Under the pieces are notes generated by a model. It ran no database searches. It was not told the origin of the DNA and saw only the letters and a program-made list of their open reading frames with translations. Below, in pieces: positions 53,358 to 62,184 of a stretch of 64,000 nucleotides of DNA. How positions within the stretch are numbered: the first letter of the stretch is position 1; every line of letters starts with the position of its first letter. The stretch covers positions 1-64,000 of the forward strand of contig CAZPEP010000067.1 of the NCBI GenBank assembly GCA_964585685.1. Reading direction: 5' to 3'. This DNA is from JALHVH01 sp964585685 (GTDB lineage Bacteria; Acidobacteriota; Aminicenantia; Aminicenantales; Saccharicenantaceae). The translations under genes were made by a program, and so were the position numbers.

Positions 53358-56021
53358 CGTGGCAACGGCCTTCAAGGTCTCGTTGATGATGTCGGAACAA
53401 TCCTCCAAATGCGCCCCGGTCGCGACGTCGAGTCCGGCCTTTCCGCGCAGAAAGGCCCGGATGCTCTTGTCCAGGTCCTTCAGCTGACGCCGGCAGATCG
53501 AGACCGCCAGGCCCGGCATGGCGGGGGAGGGTTTCAGCAGAAGGCTGGAAACCCGGCCCAGATATTCTTTCTGAAGCAGGGCCCTGTGATTCCCGATGGC
53601 CTTCATGTCCTTCACGTCCTGCCAGACGCAGGCATGGAGATCGTCGAGGTAGGCGATAAGCGTGAGCGGCTCTCCCTCCGTCCGGGATTCGTTGTCCTGG
53701 ATTCGCTGAAGCCGGAAGGGGTCGTAGAGAGACCCGAGGATCTGCTTGTAGAACGACTTCAATTGGGAATCGAGAGAGAAATCGATCCTGAGCTCCTCGG
53801 CCGTGGGGTCGGGACCCACGTTATCGCCGTCCCAGAAGCGCTCTTTCTGGAGCTTCTGAAGGAAGCCCGCCGGGAAGTGAAGGGCATCGGGCTTGAACAG
53901 GGTGCTCTTGATGATCTCCAGGGCCTGCCTTTGTTTGGCCGCGTCGACCGGTCTGAACGGCAGCGCGCCGCCCGGGTCGCCGACATGGGCCCGGGAATGA
54001 TGGACGCCGCCGAGCCACTTGACCAGACGCGCTTGGGCGTTGAAATACTTGAAGAGCGTGATCTCGAAGGCCCGGCGCAGCAGGGCGTAGCTCCGTCCGG
54101 GAAACAAGGCCCGCTCGTCGAGCTTTGCCCAGAGATCCCGGACCCGTTGGATCTCGAAGGCAGAGAAGCCAACGGGGTCGTCGCTGAGGTCGAACGTGGC
54201 ACAGAGGGGATCGAGGCTGGTCGAGTTGTTCGTGAAATCGTAGGCGTCCTCGTCGGGGCCGTAAGCCAGCTGTGGTTCTGAGGAGCGGGAGGCGATCCCG
54301 TCGAGGACGGGACGTTCATCCTCGGGTGTCGCGGCATCGATCGGGACGTAGCCGTATTCGACGGTCCAGTAATCCCAGGCGCCGATCGTCTTTTGCCAGT
54401 AATCCCCCTGGGGGACGCCTTTCGGCGCGACGTTGACGGGGGGGTACTCCATGATCGAGTTCCCGATCGATTCCCGGCCCGTCAGCTCCGCATTTTGAAG
54501 CTCGGACAGGGGGATGGTCGTCGACCCCTTGAAGTTGTGCCTGAGGCCGAGGGTGTGGCCGACCTCGTGGCAGGCCAGCCACTTTAGGGAGTCATCTGTG
54601 TAGGATTTGGGGATATCGGCCGGGTCCGAGAGGCCGTTCGCGATCATGAGTTCCGTGATCGCCGAGCTCCTTTCGAGAGCCGCGAAATAATTGTCCTGGA
54701 CCCAGGGCAGGGAGGACGGCAGCGCGATCCTTCCGGCTCCGCCGAAAGCGAGAGAGCCGAGGGGGGCGTCCACGACGGAATAGTCGAAGAGGAGGAAATC
54801 CATGGGCGCGAGGATGACGACGTCCGCGTCCAGGATTTGGCCGGTGAAGGGATTCGATCGGGACGGTCCGAACGCCGCTCCCCCCGCCCCTACGAGCGAC
54901 GGGAGCCAGCGGATGACGTTGTAGCGGATATCGGCGGGGTCCCATCCGGCATCGTCGGGCATCTGGTTGACGACAACAGCATTCCTGAAGCCGGCCCGCT
55001 CGAAAGCCTTGTTCCAGAGGAGGACGCCTTCGCGGAGAGGCGCCCTGTACTCCGGCGGGACCGTGTTCTCGAGCCAGAAAACGATCGGCTCCTTCGGTTC
55101 GGAAACGGCAGCCGAGGGATCCTTTTTTTCCAGCCGCCAGCGCTTGATGAAGCGTACGGCCGTGCCTTCGATGTCCAACTTATCGAAATCATGGACCTTG
55201 TTATAAAAGAATCCGATGCGGTCGTCGGCCAGCCGGGGCCTGTAGCCGTTGTCGGAGGGCAGGGCGGAGAGGCTGTACCGGACGCCGGCCGTGAAGGAGC
55301 GCGGGTCCGAGACCGAGGGTTCGTCCGGCGGGTTGGACGAGGCGAGGGTATAGCGCACTTCGAGCTCGACATTTCCGGCAAAGGCTTTGATCTCGCCCCA
55401 GACACTGCGGTTCCGGTCCAGGGCATAAATGTGTTCCTTGTCGGGGCTGAAGTATTTCCCGAGGTCCAGGAGGTCGGCCAGGAAACAGTCGTCGAGGGAC
55501 ACGAGAACGCTTTTCCTCTGCGGGTGAGGGGCGCTCTCGATCTTGAAGGCGTGTACGATCGAATCGGGGACCATGCTGTCCAGCGCTCGTTTGTACTGGG
55601 CGGACTTGGGGGCTATGAACCTCGTGTTCTTGCGCGTCAGAAGGACCTTCTTGTCGAGCTTCTCCCAGACGAAAACGCTTTGGGGGAGATAGCTTCCCGC
55701 CGACCGGAATCCGACGGAGGTCCAGAGGGTCGGGATCATGAGGTACATGCGGCCGAACTGCTCTGGGAGGATCTCCACATAGACGCTGTCGTCCTTCCGG
55801 TACACGGGAAACAACCCGTCGAACCTCCGGGCGTTCCGGACGACGTCGTCGAACGCCTTCTCGTTTTCGTTCGGGGCCTTCTCCTTGTCCGACGGGGCCG
55901 CGGCCTTGACCGCCGCAACGGAAGCGCGACCGCTTCCGGAAGCCCGAAGATCGGGCGATGCGAGGGGGCCCAGAAGGACGGCCGACAAACCCAGGATGAA
56001 GATTCGGGACGCTGACCTCAT
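53343..56021 (-). CDS. Exported zinc-dependent metalloprotease (DUF5117/DUF4953 type)
   Basis: 892 residues from ATG 56021 (AAAGGAG upstream). Leader FILGLSAVLLGPLAS. The N-terminal third has the DUF5118/DUF5117-like pattern (FDGLFPVYRKDDSVYVEILP, then VFVWEKLDKKVLLTRKNTRF). The metzincin-like site is LACHEVGHTLGLRHNFKGST (HExxHxxGxxH) with a downstream SIMEYPPVNV (Met-turn). It is antisense within a plus-strand peptidase cluster. Related secreted enzymes are common in Bacteroidota and Acidobacteriota; the substrate is unknown. Confidence 0.88.
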   Translation of the reverse strand: MRSASRIFILGLSAVLLGPLASPDLRASGSGRASVAAVKAAAPSDKEKAPNENEKAFDDVVRNARRFDGLFPVYRKDDSVYVEILPEQFGRMYLMIPTLWTSVGFRSAGSYLPQSVFVWEKLDKKVLLTRKNTRFIAPKSAQYKRALDSMVPDSIVHAFKIESAPHPQRKSVLVSLDDCFLADLLDLGKYFSPDKEHIYALDRNRSVWGEIKAFAGNVELEVRYTLASSNPPDEPSVSDPRSFTAGVRYSLSALPSDNGYRPRLADDRIGFFYNKVHDFDKLDIEGTAVRFIKRWRLEKKDPSAAVSEPKEPIVFWLENTVPPEYRAPLREGVLLWNKAFERAGFRNAVVVNQMPDDAGWDPADIRYNVIRWLPSLVGAGGAAFGPSRSNPFTGQILDADVVILAPMDFLLFDYSVVDAPLGSLAFGGAGRIALPSSLPWVQDNYFAALERSSAITELMIANGLSDPADIPKSYTDDSLKWLACHEVGHTLGLRHNFKGSTTIPLSELQNAELTGRESIGNSIMEYPPVNVAPKGVPQGDYWQKTIGAWDYWTVEYGYVPIDAATPEDERPVLDGIASRSSEPQLAYGPDEDAYDFTNNSTSLDPLCATFDLSDDPVGFSAFEIQRVRDLWAKLDERALFPGRSYALLRRAFEITLFKYFNAQARLVKWLGGVHHSRAHVGDPGGALPFRPVDAAKQRQALEIIKSTLFKPDALHFPAGFLQKLQKERFWDGDNVGPDPTAEELRIDFSLDSQLKSFYKQILGSLYDPFRLQRIQDNESRTEGEPLTLIAYLDDLHACVWQDVKDMKAIGNHRALLQKEYLGRVSSLLLKPSPAMPGLAVSICRRQLKDLDKSIRAFLRGKAGLDVATGAHLEDCSDIINETLKAVATKSLP

Positions 56022-56108
56022 GATGACTCCTTTCCGGCTTCCGGCGTTTTCGTAAGGCGCATTATACCGAAAGCCTGTGTCCGGCGATATGCCGAAGTTC
56101 CCGATTTC

Positions 56109-56137
56109 CTTGACATCGCCCATTCGGGCCCATAGAA
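56109..56137 (+). promoter_or_regulatory. Promoter of M28 paralogue 2
   Basis: TTGACA (56109-56114), 17 bp, TAGAAT (56132-56137). Near consensus. On the opposite strand a TATAAT (56061-56066) may serve the divergent metalloprotease gene. Confidence 0.65.
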
Positions 56138-56189
56138 TTGCCGCGTGCAAGACGGGAAACCGCTCCCAATCCTCCGAAGAAGGTTGAAC

Positions 56190-58310
56190 ATGAAAAAAAA
56201 AGCCGCTCTATTTTCGATCCTGAGCTTGTCGATCCTTGCCGGCGCGTTCGCCCAGGTCGTCCCGAACGAACTGTTGAAACGGGACATCCTCGAAAAGATC
56301 CAGGGGGAGGTCTCCGGAAAGATCTGCTACGAGCGGATCCGGGACCTGACCGTCCTCAACAAGTCGTACGGCTCGGACGACATGGAGAAGGCCGCGGTCC
56401 AGATCGCGGACCGGCTCAAGGCCTACGGGCTCCGGGATGCGCGCGTCGAGCGGTTCCGGGTGGACCCCGAAACATACTATTGGATGCAGAAGCCTTGGGC
56501 GGCCTGGGATTGCCGCGCGGGCGAGCTGAGGATGACGGCCCCGCGGCGGGAGCTCCTGGCGAGCATGGAAGCGGACGCGACGTGCGTGCTCGTGAACAGC
56601 CGGGACGCGGACGTCACCGCCGAGGTCGTCTATGTCGGCAAAGGGACGGAGGCCCGTGATTATGAAGGCAAGGACGTGAAAGGGAAGCTCGTCCTGGCCT
56701 ATGGCGACCCCTGGCCCGTATCGAAGATCGCCGTTTTCGAAAAGGGCGCCGCGGGGATCCTGTGGGGCCGGAATCTGAATTATACCGGGCTCAAATCCAA
56801 CGTCGTCGGCCAGACGCGGATCGCGCCCTGGAGCGATGACCGGGCCGTATCCTCAACGTTCGGCTTCTCCCTTTCCGCCAACCAGTCCAGGGCCCTTCTG
56901 GACCGCATCCAAAAGGGCGAGAAGGTCGTCCTCGAAGCCCGCGTGCGGGCAGAAGTGAGGTCCCCAGGGTTCCACTTCGGGACCGTCGCGACCATCCCGG
57001 GAACGACAGAGCCCGACAAGGAGATCATCCTGACGGCCCACCTCGATCATCCGAGGCCCGGGGCGCATGACAACAACAGCGGCGGCGGCGTCCTTCTCGA
57101 GGTCGCGAGGACCCTGCGGCGGCTGATCGACGACGGGGTCATCCCCCCTCCGCGAAGAACTCTGCGCTTCTACTGGAACCCGCATGTCTGGGGATGCCAG
57201 ATGCTTTACTCGACATACCCCGAGCTCCTGGCGAAGACCATCGCCAATATCAACGTTGATTGCGTGGGGATCGACCAGACCAAGGTCAGTTCCTCCTTTA
57301 CCGTCGTCAATCCTCCCTATTCCCGGGCCAGCTTCCTGGAAGACATATTCCAGAACCTTCTCCATTACGTGGCGATCAGCAACAATGACCAATGGGGGCG
57401 GCAGGATTATGGCCCGGAGATCTTGGATCACGACGGGAGCACAAACGTCTTCGCATCGAGGACCGTTCCTTTCCTCGGGTACACGGACCACCTCTTTTTC
57501 AACAGCGGGAGCGTGGGCGTCCCGGCTGTGAACCTGGCCGACATGCCGTTCGTCTTCCACCACACCCAAAAGGACGAGCTCGGCGCTCTCGATCCGACCC
57601 AGCTCAGGAGGATCTGCTTCCTGACGGCGGCGAGCGGCTATGTCCTGGCCTCGGCCGGCCCGGAGGAGGCCCCGAGGATCCTCGATGAGATCCGTCACCG
57701 GGGCCGGGGTCGTATGGAAATGGAGATGAAGAGGGCCGAGTCGATGCTGGAGGACGCGACGGCGGAGAACGTCGCGGTCCGCTTCGGGGAGGCCGTGAAC
57801 CTGATCGAGAAGATGTTCTTCAAGGAGCGCCAGGCCCTCCGTTCGGCCGCGGTCTTTGCGGGCGGGTCGCGGGAAGCGACGGAGGGTCTCGAGAGGGCCC
57901 TGGTCGGGTGGGACCGCTTCGAGAAGGAATGCCTCGCGGAGATCACCGACCGTTACCGGAGGATGTGCAAGAAGCGCGGCCTGGCCGTCCGGCCGACGGC
58001 CCTGACGAAAGAGGAGGCCGAATTGGCCGGGATCGTTCCCGTTCGCAACCCCGCCCTCAAGGGGGATTTCGGCTCCCTGAACGAGTATCCGGTCGAGAAG
58101 TACCAGTTCCGGGACATCATGCCGGACGATCCGTTCTATTACGAGCTCCTGAACTACATGGACGGGAAACGGACCATGCTGGAGATCCTGCGGTTCGTCC
58201 AGGCCGAAGCCCTGAGCGCCTGTTATCAGCCGTATTCCGTTCAGGAGACCATGGAATATTTGAAGCTCCTGACGGAGGCCGGGATCGTCACCGTCTCTTC
58301 AAGGAAATGA
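56190..58310 (+). CDS. Exported M28-like aminopeptidase with extra C-terminal domain, paralogue 2
   Basis: 706 residues from ATG 56190. Leader ALFSILSLSILAGAFAQ. Insert domain (RDYEGKDVKGKLVLAYGDPW), then the M28 core IILTAHLDHPRPGAHDNNSG (zinc His and Asp), FYWNPHVWGCQMLY, ANINVDCVG (Asp), and MPFVFHHTQKDEL (His). The position that holds Glu in paralogue 1 (FWWPNEHT) reads FYWNPHVW here, so the catalytic base may be changed. The C-terminal 60 residues (YMDGKRTMLEILRFVQAEAL) match the extra domain of paralogue 1. Either a divergent peptidase or an inactive, binding form. Confidence 0.83.
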   Translation: MKKKAALFSILSLSILAGAFAQVVPNELLKRDILEKIQGEVSGKICYERIRDLTVLNKSYGSDDMEKAAVQIADRLKAYGLRDARVERFRVDPETYYWMQKPWAAWDCRAGELRMTAPRRELLASMEADATCVLVNSRDADVTAEVVYVGKGTEARDYEGKDVKGKLVLAYGDPWPVSKIAVFEKGAAGILWGRNLNYTGLKSNVVGQTRIAPWSDDRAVSSTFGFSLSANQSRALLDRIQKGEKVVLEARVRAEVRSPGFHFGTVATIPGTTEPDKEIILTAHLDHPRPGAHDNNSGGGVLLEVARTLRRLIDDGVIPPPRRTLRFYWNPHVWGCQMLYSTYPELLAKTIANINVDCVGIDQTKVSSSFTVVNPPYSRASFLEDIFQNLLHYVAISNNDQWGRQDYGPEILDHDGSTNVFASRTVPFLGYTDHLFFNSGSVGVPAVNLADMPFVFHHTQKDELGALDPTQLRRICFLTAASGYVLASAGPEEAPRILDEIRHRGRGRMEMEMKRAESMLEDATAENVAVRFGEAVNLIEKMFFKERQALRSAAVFAGGSREATEGLERALVGWDRFEKECLAEITDRYRRMCKKRGLAVRPTALTKEEAELAGIVPVRNPALKGDFGSLNEYPVEKYQFRDIMPDDPFYYELLNYMDGKRTMLEILRFVQAEALSACYQPYSVQETMEYLKLLTEAGIVTVSSRK

Positions 58311-58424
58311 CCCGGGCGTCGTTGAAGAGGCGGACCCCTTCCGCCGGCTCCCGATCCGTCGGGCTTCCCGTCAGGAGGTTAGTTGCCGGAGGATCGCTTT
58401 TTTCGCGGCGAGCCCCAAAAAGCC

Positions 58425-58464
58425 TTGACAATAATGTATTCTTATTGTAATAAACTTTTATTAC
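58425..58464 (+). promoter_or_regulatory. Promoter and palindromes of YheO-like regulator 2
   Basis: TTGACA (58425-58430), 17 bp, TAATAA (58448-58453). CAATAA/TTATTG (58429-58434 and 58442-58447) brackets the spacer, and a perfect GTAATAA, 4 bp, TTATTAC (58447-58464) covers the -10 and start region. Likely autoregulatory. Confidence 0.65.
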
Positions 58465-58484
58465 TTTATGATACCGAAGCACAC

Positions 58485-59198
58485 ATGAAGACGCGCAGAC
58501 TCAAAATGCACCCGTTGCTCGCCGCGTTCTGCCCGGTCGTCGACTGCGTCGCGGATCTGTTCGGCTCCGACTGCGAGGTCGTCCTCCATGACGTCACCCA
58601 GCCGGAAAGATCCATCGTCAGGATCCGCAACGGCCATGTCACGGGCCGCAAGGTCGGGGATTCCCTGACCGACCTCGGATTGATGGTGATGCGGGACGCC
58701 GAAAAGGGCTTGGAGACGATCGGGAACTACAACCCGCGGACCCGGAGCGGGCACCTGCTGAAATCGAACGCCGTCGCCATCAAGGATGCCCGGGGGGCGC
58801 TGATCGGGTTCCTCTGTATCAACCTTGACGTCAGCTCCATGCAGGGGCTCCGGGACATTTTCCAAAGGGTCGGCGACGACCTCGGCAAATTCTTCCTGGT
58901 CCCGGAGACCTCCCGCGCCGCCGGACCCCGGGAAGAGCATTTCGAAAAAGACCTCATGCCCAGACTGTGGGAGATCATCGACAAAACGATCAAGGGAACC
59001 GCTAAGAGCCCGGATTCCCTCTCGTCCGGGGACCGTCAGGAGATCATCGGGAACATGGACGATAAGGGGATCTTTTTAATGAAGAACTCGGTCCATAGGG
59101 TGGCCGATTCCCTCGGCATCTCGGTTCCCTCGGTCTACAGGTATCTGGAAAAGGCGAGACGGGACCGGCCAAAGACCGGAGACGGAGAGATCTATTGA
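58485..59198 (+). CDS. YheO/DauR-like PAS-HTH regulator 2
   Basis: 237 residues from ATG 58485, downstream of the promoter at 58425-58453 (an in-frame upstream extension precedes the promoter and is rejected). PAS-like domain: DCEVVLHDVTQPERSIVRIR, then NGHVTGRKVGDSLTDLGLMV and ALIGFLCINLDVSSMQ. The HTH at the C-terminus has GIFLMKNSVHRVADSLGISV and PSVYRYLEKAR. Clearly paralogous to 45048-45671 across the full length. It precedes TonB receptor 5 by 210 bp. Confidence 0.87.
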   Translation: MKTRRLKMHPLLAAFCPVVDCVADLFGSDCEVVLHDVTQPERSIVRIRNGHVTGRKVGDSLTDLGLMVMRDAEKGLETIGNYNPRTRSGHLLKSNAVAIKDARGALIGFLCINLDVSSMQGLRDIFQRVGDDLGKFFLVPETSRAAGPREEHFEKDLMPRLWEIIDKTIKGTAKSPDSLSSGDRQEIIGNMDDKGIFLMKNSVHRVADSLGISVPSVYRYLEKARRDRPKTGDGEIY

Positions 59199-59408
59199 GG
59201 AACGGCATGCGGACTCGGCTTTTCCCCCCGGGGGGCCGGAACCTCCGCGGAGAACGTCATATTCATCGGGGCGGCAGGCTTGGGATCGTCTTGAGAGAAG
59301 GAGACGGAATATCGCGATCGGATTCTCGGGAACAGTCGTCGTATCGGACGGAAGGCTGAAATCAGGATTCAGCACGGAAATCAATATAGGAAAAGGAGAC
59401 ATTCGAAA

Positions 59409-62042
59409 ATGAAGAAAATTCTAATGTTGTCTGTTGTCTTCATCTTGGTCTGCGCTTCGGGCGCGTTCGCCCAGACGCAGAACGGGAACATCATCGGGAA
59501 GATATCGGAGAAGTCCGGGGAGGGCCTGCCGGGGGTTTCCCTGTCGATCTCGGGGCCCAGCATGATCCAGCGGGCGATGACCGCCCTGTCGAACGAGAAA
59601 GGGACCTTCCGGTTCTTCAGCATCCCCCCGGGGACTTATGTCCTGACGGCGGAACTGACGGGCTTTCAGAAAGTTCAGAGGACGGGGATCCGGGTCCTCG
59701 TCGGCGAGACGGTGACCGCGGATATCGTGATGAGCGAAGGAGCGATCGAGCAGTTGATCACGGTCACGGCGCCGCCTCCCAGCATCGACGTCAAAAGGTC
59801 CGAGGTTTCGACCGTCCTGTCCTCGGAGATCCTTCGAAGCCTGCCCTTGAGGTCCTATGACCTGGGGATGCTCAACCTGGCGCCGGGCGTCGCGGACTCG
59901 GGGGCACAGGGAAGCGGATCGACGTCGGGGCAATATCAGGTCGACGGCATGAACGCCACCGGCCAGTGGTATGGCGAGATGGAGTCGGACCTCCCTCCCG
60001 ATATCATCGAGGAAAGTGAAATCATCACGGCGGGCGGCTCCGCCGAGGCGGGGGAGTACACCGGCGCTCTGGTCAATGTGATCACCAAGAGCGGCAGCAA
60101 CAAGTTCACAGGAGAGCTAAACGCATACTTCTTCAATGATAAACTGGTCAATTACCGCAAGGACGAGGTCAATCCGCCCGCAACGCACCTTGACGTAAGT
60201 GGCCTCTTGGGGGGCCCGATCATCCAGAATCGGCTCTGGTTCCTTATGTCCTTGTCGTATCGTCGCAACAAATCGCAGAACCCGAACTTTCTGGATTATG
60301 AGGCAACGGTCCAAACACGGCCCAATTTTTATACGAAGGTCAACTATCTGATTAACAAGGCGAACAAGGGATTCCTCTCCTATCAGTACAACCACGCTAA
60401 GAATCGCTACGGCGTGGACGAATGGACGCCGGTGGGATCTCAGGCCACAAGCTATAGCGATGAGAGCCTATTGAATTTACAGCACCAGACGATTTTCACC
60501 CAGAATACGTTCCTGGACCTCAAGATGAGCTATCGTTATGTGTACGGGGATACGGTCCCGGACAACGAGACCGAATCAATGATCTACGACATTGGCACCG
60601 GCGCGTATGGTGGCGGATACGGCGTCAACGCTTGGGATAAGACCTGGCGTATCCGGGGCGGTGCCGACCTGACCCACTTCAAGGACAATTGGCTCCTGGG
60701 GTCTCATGAATTCAAGATGGGCTTTATGATTGACCAATCCCAGGGAAACACCAGCTACTCGTGGGTCAATAATACTTCTTTATACAACTATTTTGGCCTC
60801 CCCTATATGAAGTACGTGATGAGCGGAGCCGATAAAGGCCCGCGCGATTTGCGCGAAGCCCAGGCCTACGTCCAGGATATGTGGGAGCCGTTTGACCGGT
60901 TGAACATATCTTTGGGCCTGAGGTGGAGCAATACGAAGGCCAGAATCCCTGACCTCACTGTCGACGGCGTGACCTTTGCTGGGAACCCTGAGGTCTACAA
61001 TTGGAACAACATCTCTCCGCGGATCGGATTCTCCTATGCCCTGACAAAGGACACCAAGACAATTTTCAGGGCCAGCTATGGTCGGTTCTACGATTTCTCC
61101 TGTTTCTATTTCTTCAGCGGCTTTCTCCCCTATTCCCCCGTCTACTCCTTGTATAATTATGTGGATGGGGGATGGGTTCTCGTGAACACCTTTGGCGGAG
61201 CTGTCAACCAGAGGATAGATTCCAACCTCAAGAGACCCTATGCGGATATTGTGACTGTGAGTCTCCAACGTGAGATTTTGCCAAAAGTTACGGTCGAGGT
61301 CAACTACGTCCATAAGTATTTCGGCGACCAGATCGCCCAAGTCAACACGATAGGAGAATATGAGGAGACGACGGCCATTGACCCCGTGACCGGGAAGTCC
61401 GTAACCGTCTATAATCAGACGAACCCGGGTGATAATTACTACGTCAAAACCAATCCTTCGAAGAATAACTATAAGTATGACGGCGTCCAGCTTGTTTTCA
61501 ACAAGAGGCCGTCCGACAACTGGTTCTTACAAGCTTCGCTCCACCTCCAGAAATGCAAAGGCTTGGCCGACAACAATCCCTACGGCGCCAAACAGGCCAG
61601 TCTCTCGGGCCCGTTCACGGATCCCAACAACATGATCAACGCGTACGGAGATACGATGAGCAACCGCGCCTATCAGGTCAAGGCCTTGGCCGGCTATTCC
61701 TTCAGACGCCTCGGCATCGACATCTCAGCGATCTATTCGTACATGCAGGGGGTACGCTACAGCCGCCAATTCTATGCAAGTTTAGATCAGGGCAACGTCT
61801 CGATCTACGGCGTGGCGAGGAACTCGCTCCTGGGGCACTCGATCCAGCAGCTGGACATGAGGCTTGAAAAAAAGCTTAAAGTGGGGCCCGGGACGATCGG
61901 ATTCCTTGTGGACGTCCACAACATCTTCAATAGCAACACGGCCACCTCGCTCTCGGAACTTGTTGACACGCAGACAGAGCCTTTTATATACGGAGTGCAA
62001 GATCCTAGGTATTTCCAGTTAGGGGTCAGGTACATTTTCTAG
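59409..62042 (+). CDS. TonB-dependent receptor 5 with carboxypeptidase-regulatory-like domain
   Basis: 877 residues. Leader ILMLSVVFILVCASGAFAQ. Beta-sandwich domain (GNIIGKISEKSGEGLPGVSL), plug (GGSAEAGEYTGALVNVITKS) and barrel ending in Phe (LGVRYIF). AAAGGAG lies before the ATG. It is followed by a strong terminator hairpin. Codon use from about 60120 onward is noticeably less GC-rich than in the first third, hinting that the barrel region has a different history. Ligand unknown. Confidence 0.9.
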   Translation: MKKILMLSVVFILVCASGAFAQTQNGNIIGKISEKSGEGLPGVSLSISGPSMIQRAMTALSNEKGTFRFFSIPPGTYVLTAELTGFQKVQRTGIRVLVGETVTADIVMSEGAIEQLITVTAPPPSIDVKRSEVSTVLSSEILRSLPLRSYDLGMLNLAPGVADSGAQGSGSTSGQYQVDGMNATGQWYGEMESDLPPDIIEESEIITAGGSAEAGEYTGALVNVITKSGSNKFTGELNAYFFNDKLVNYRKDEVNPPATHLDVSGLLGGPIIQNRLWFLMSLSYRRNKSQNPNFLDYEATVQTRPNFYTKVNYLINKANKGFLSYQYNHAKNRYGVDEWTPVGSQATSYSDESLLNLQHQTIFTQNTFLDLKMSYRYVYGDTVPDNETESMIYDIGTGAYGGGYGVNAWDKTWRIRGGADLTHFKDNWLLGSHEFKMGFMIDQSQGNTSYSWVNNTSLYNYFGLPYMKYVMSGADKGPRDLREAQAYVQDMWEPFDRLNISLGLRWSNTKARIPDLTVDGVTFAGNPEVYNWNNISPRIGFSYALTKDTKTIFRASYGRFYDFSCFYFFSGFLPYSPVYSLYNYVDGGWVLVNTFGGAVNQRIDSNLKRPYADIVTVSLQREILPKVTVEVNYVHKYFGDQIAQVNTIGEYEETTAIDPVTGKSVTVYNQTNPGDNYYVKTNPSKNNYKYDGVQLVFNKRPSDNWFLQASLHLQKCKGLADNNPYGAKQASLSGPFTDPNNMINAYGDTMSNRAYQVKALAGYSFRRLGIDISAIYSYMQGVRYSRQFYASLDQGNVSIYGVARNSLLGHSIQQLDMRLEKKLKVGPGTIGFLVDVHNIFNSNTATSLSELVDTQTEPFIYGVQDPRYFQLGVRYIF

Positions 62043-62093
62043 GTCGAGACCCGACGACCGCCGTTCGCGGCGGTCCATGGCTTCATAACTCTA

Positions 62094-62134
62094 AGAGAGG
62101 AGAAAAGCAATCTTTTCTCCTCTCTGCATTTTTT
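62094..62134 (+). terminator. Strong intrinsic terminator after receptor 5
   Basis: A 14-bp perfect stem (62094-62107 with 62112-62125) and CAAT loop, followed by GCATTTTTT. Separates the receptor from the S9 peptidase gene. Confidence 0.85.
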
Positions 62135-62184
62135 CCATTTCTGCCTTTCGTTCCGACAGATGAGATGACCGCGGAGAAAGAGTC

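Noticed and set aside
51517..53400. 627-codon minus-strand frame opposite M28 paralogue 1
   Set aside because: Shadow of a GC-rich gene with no recognisable protein family.
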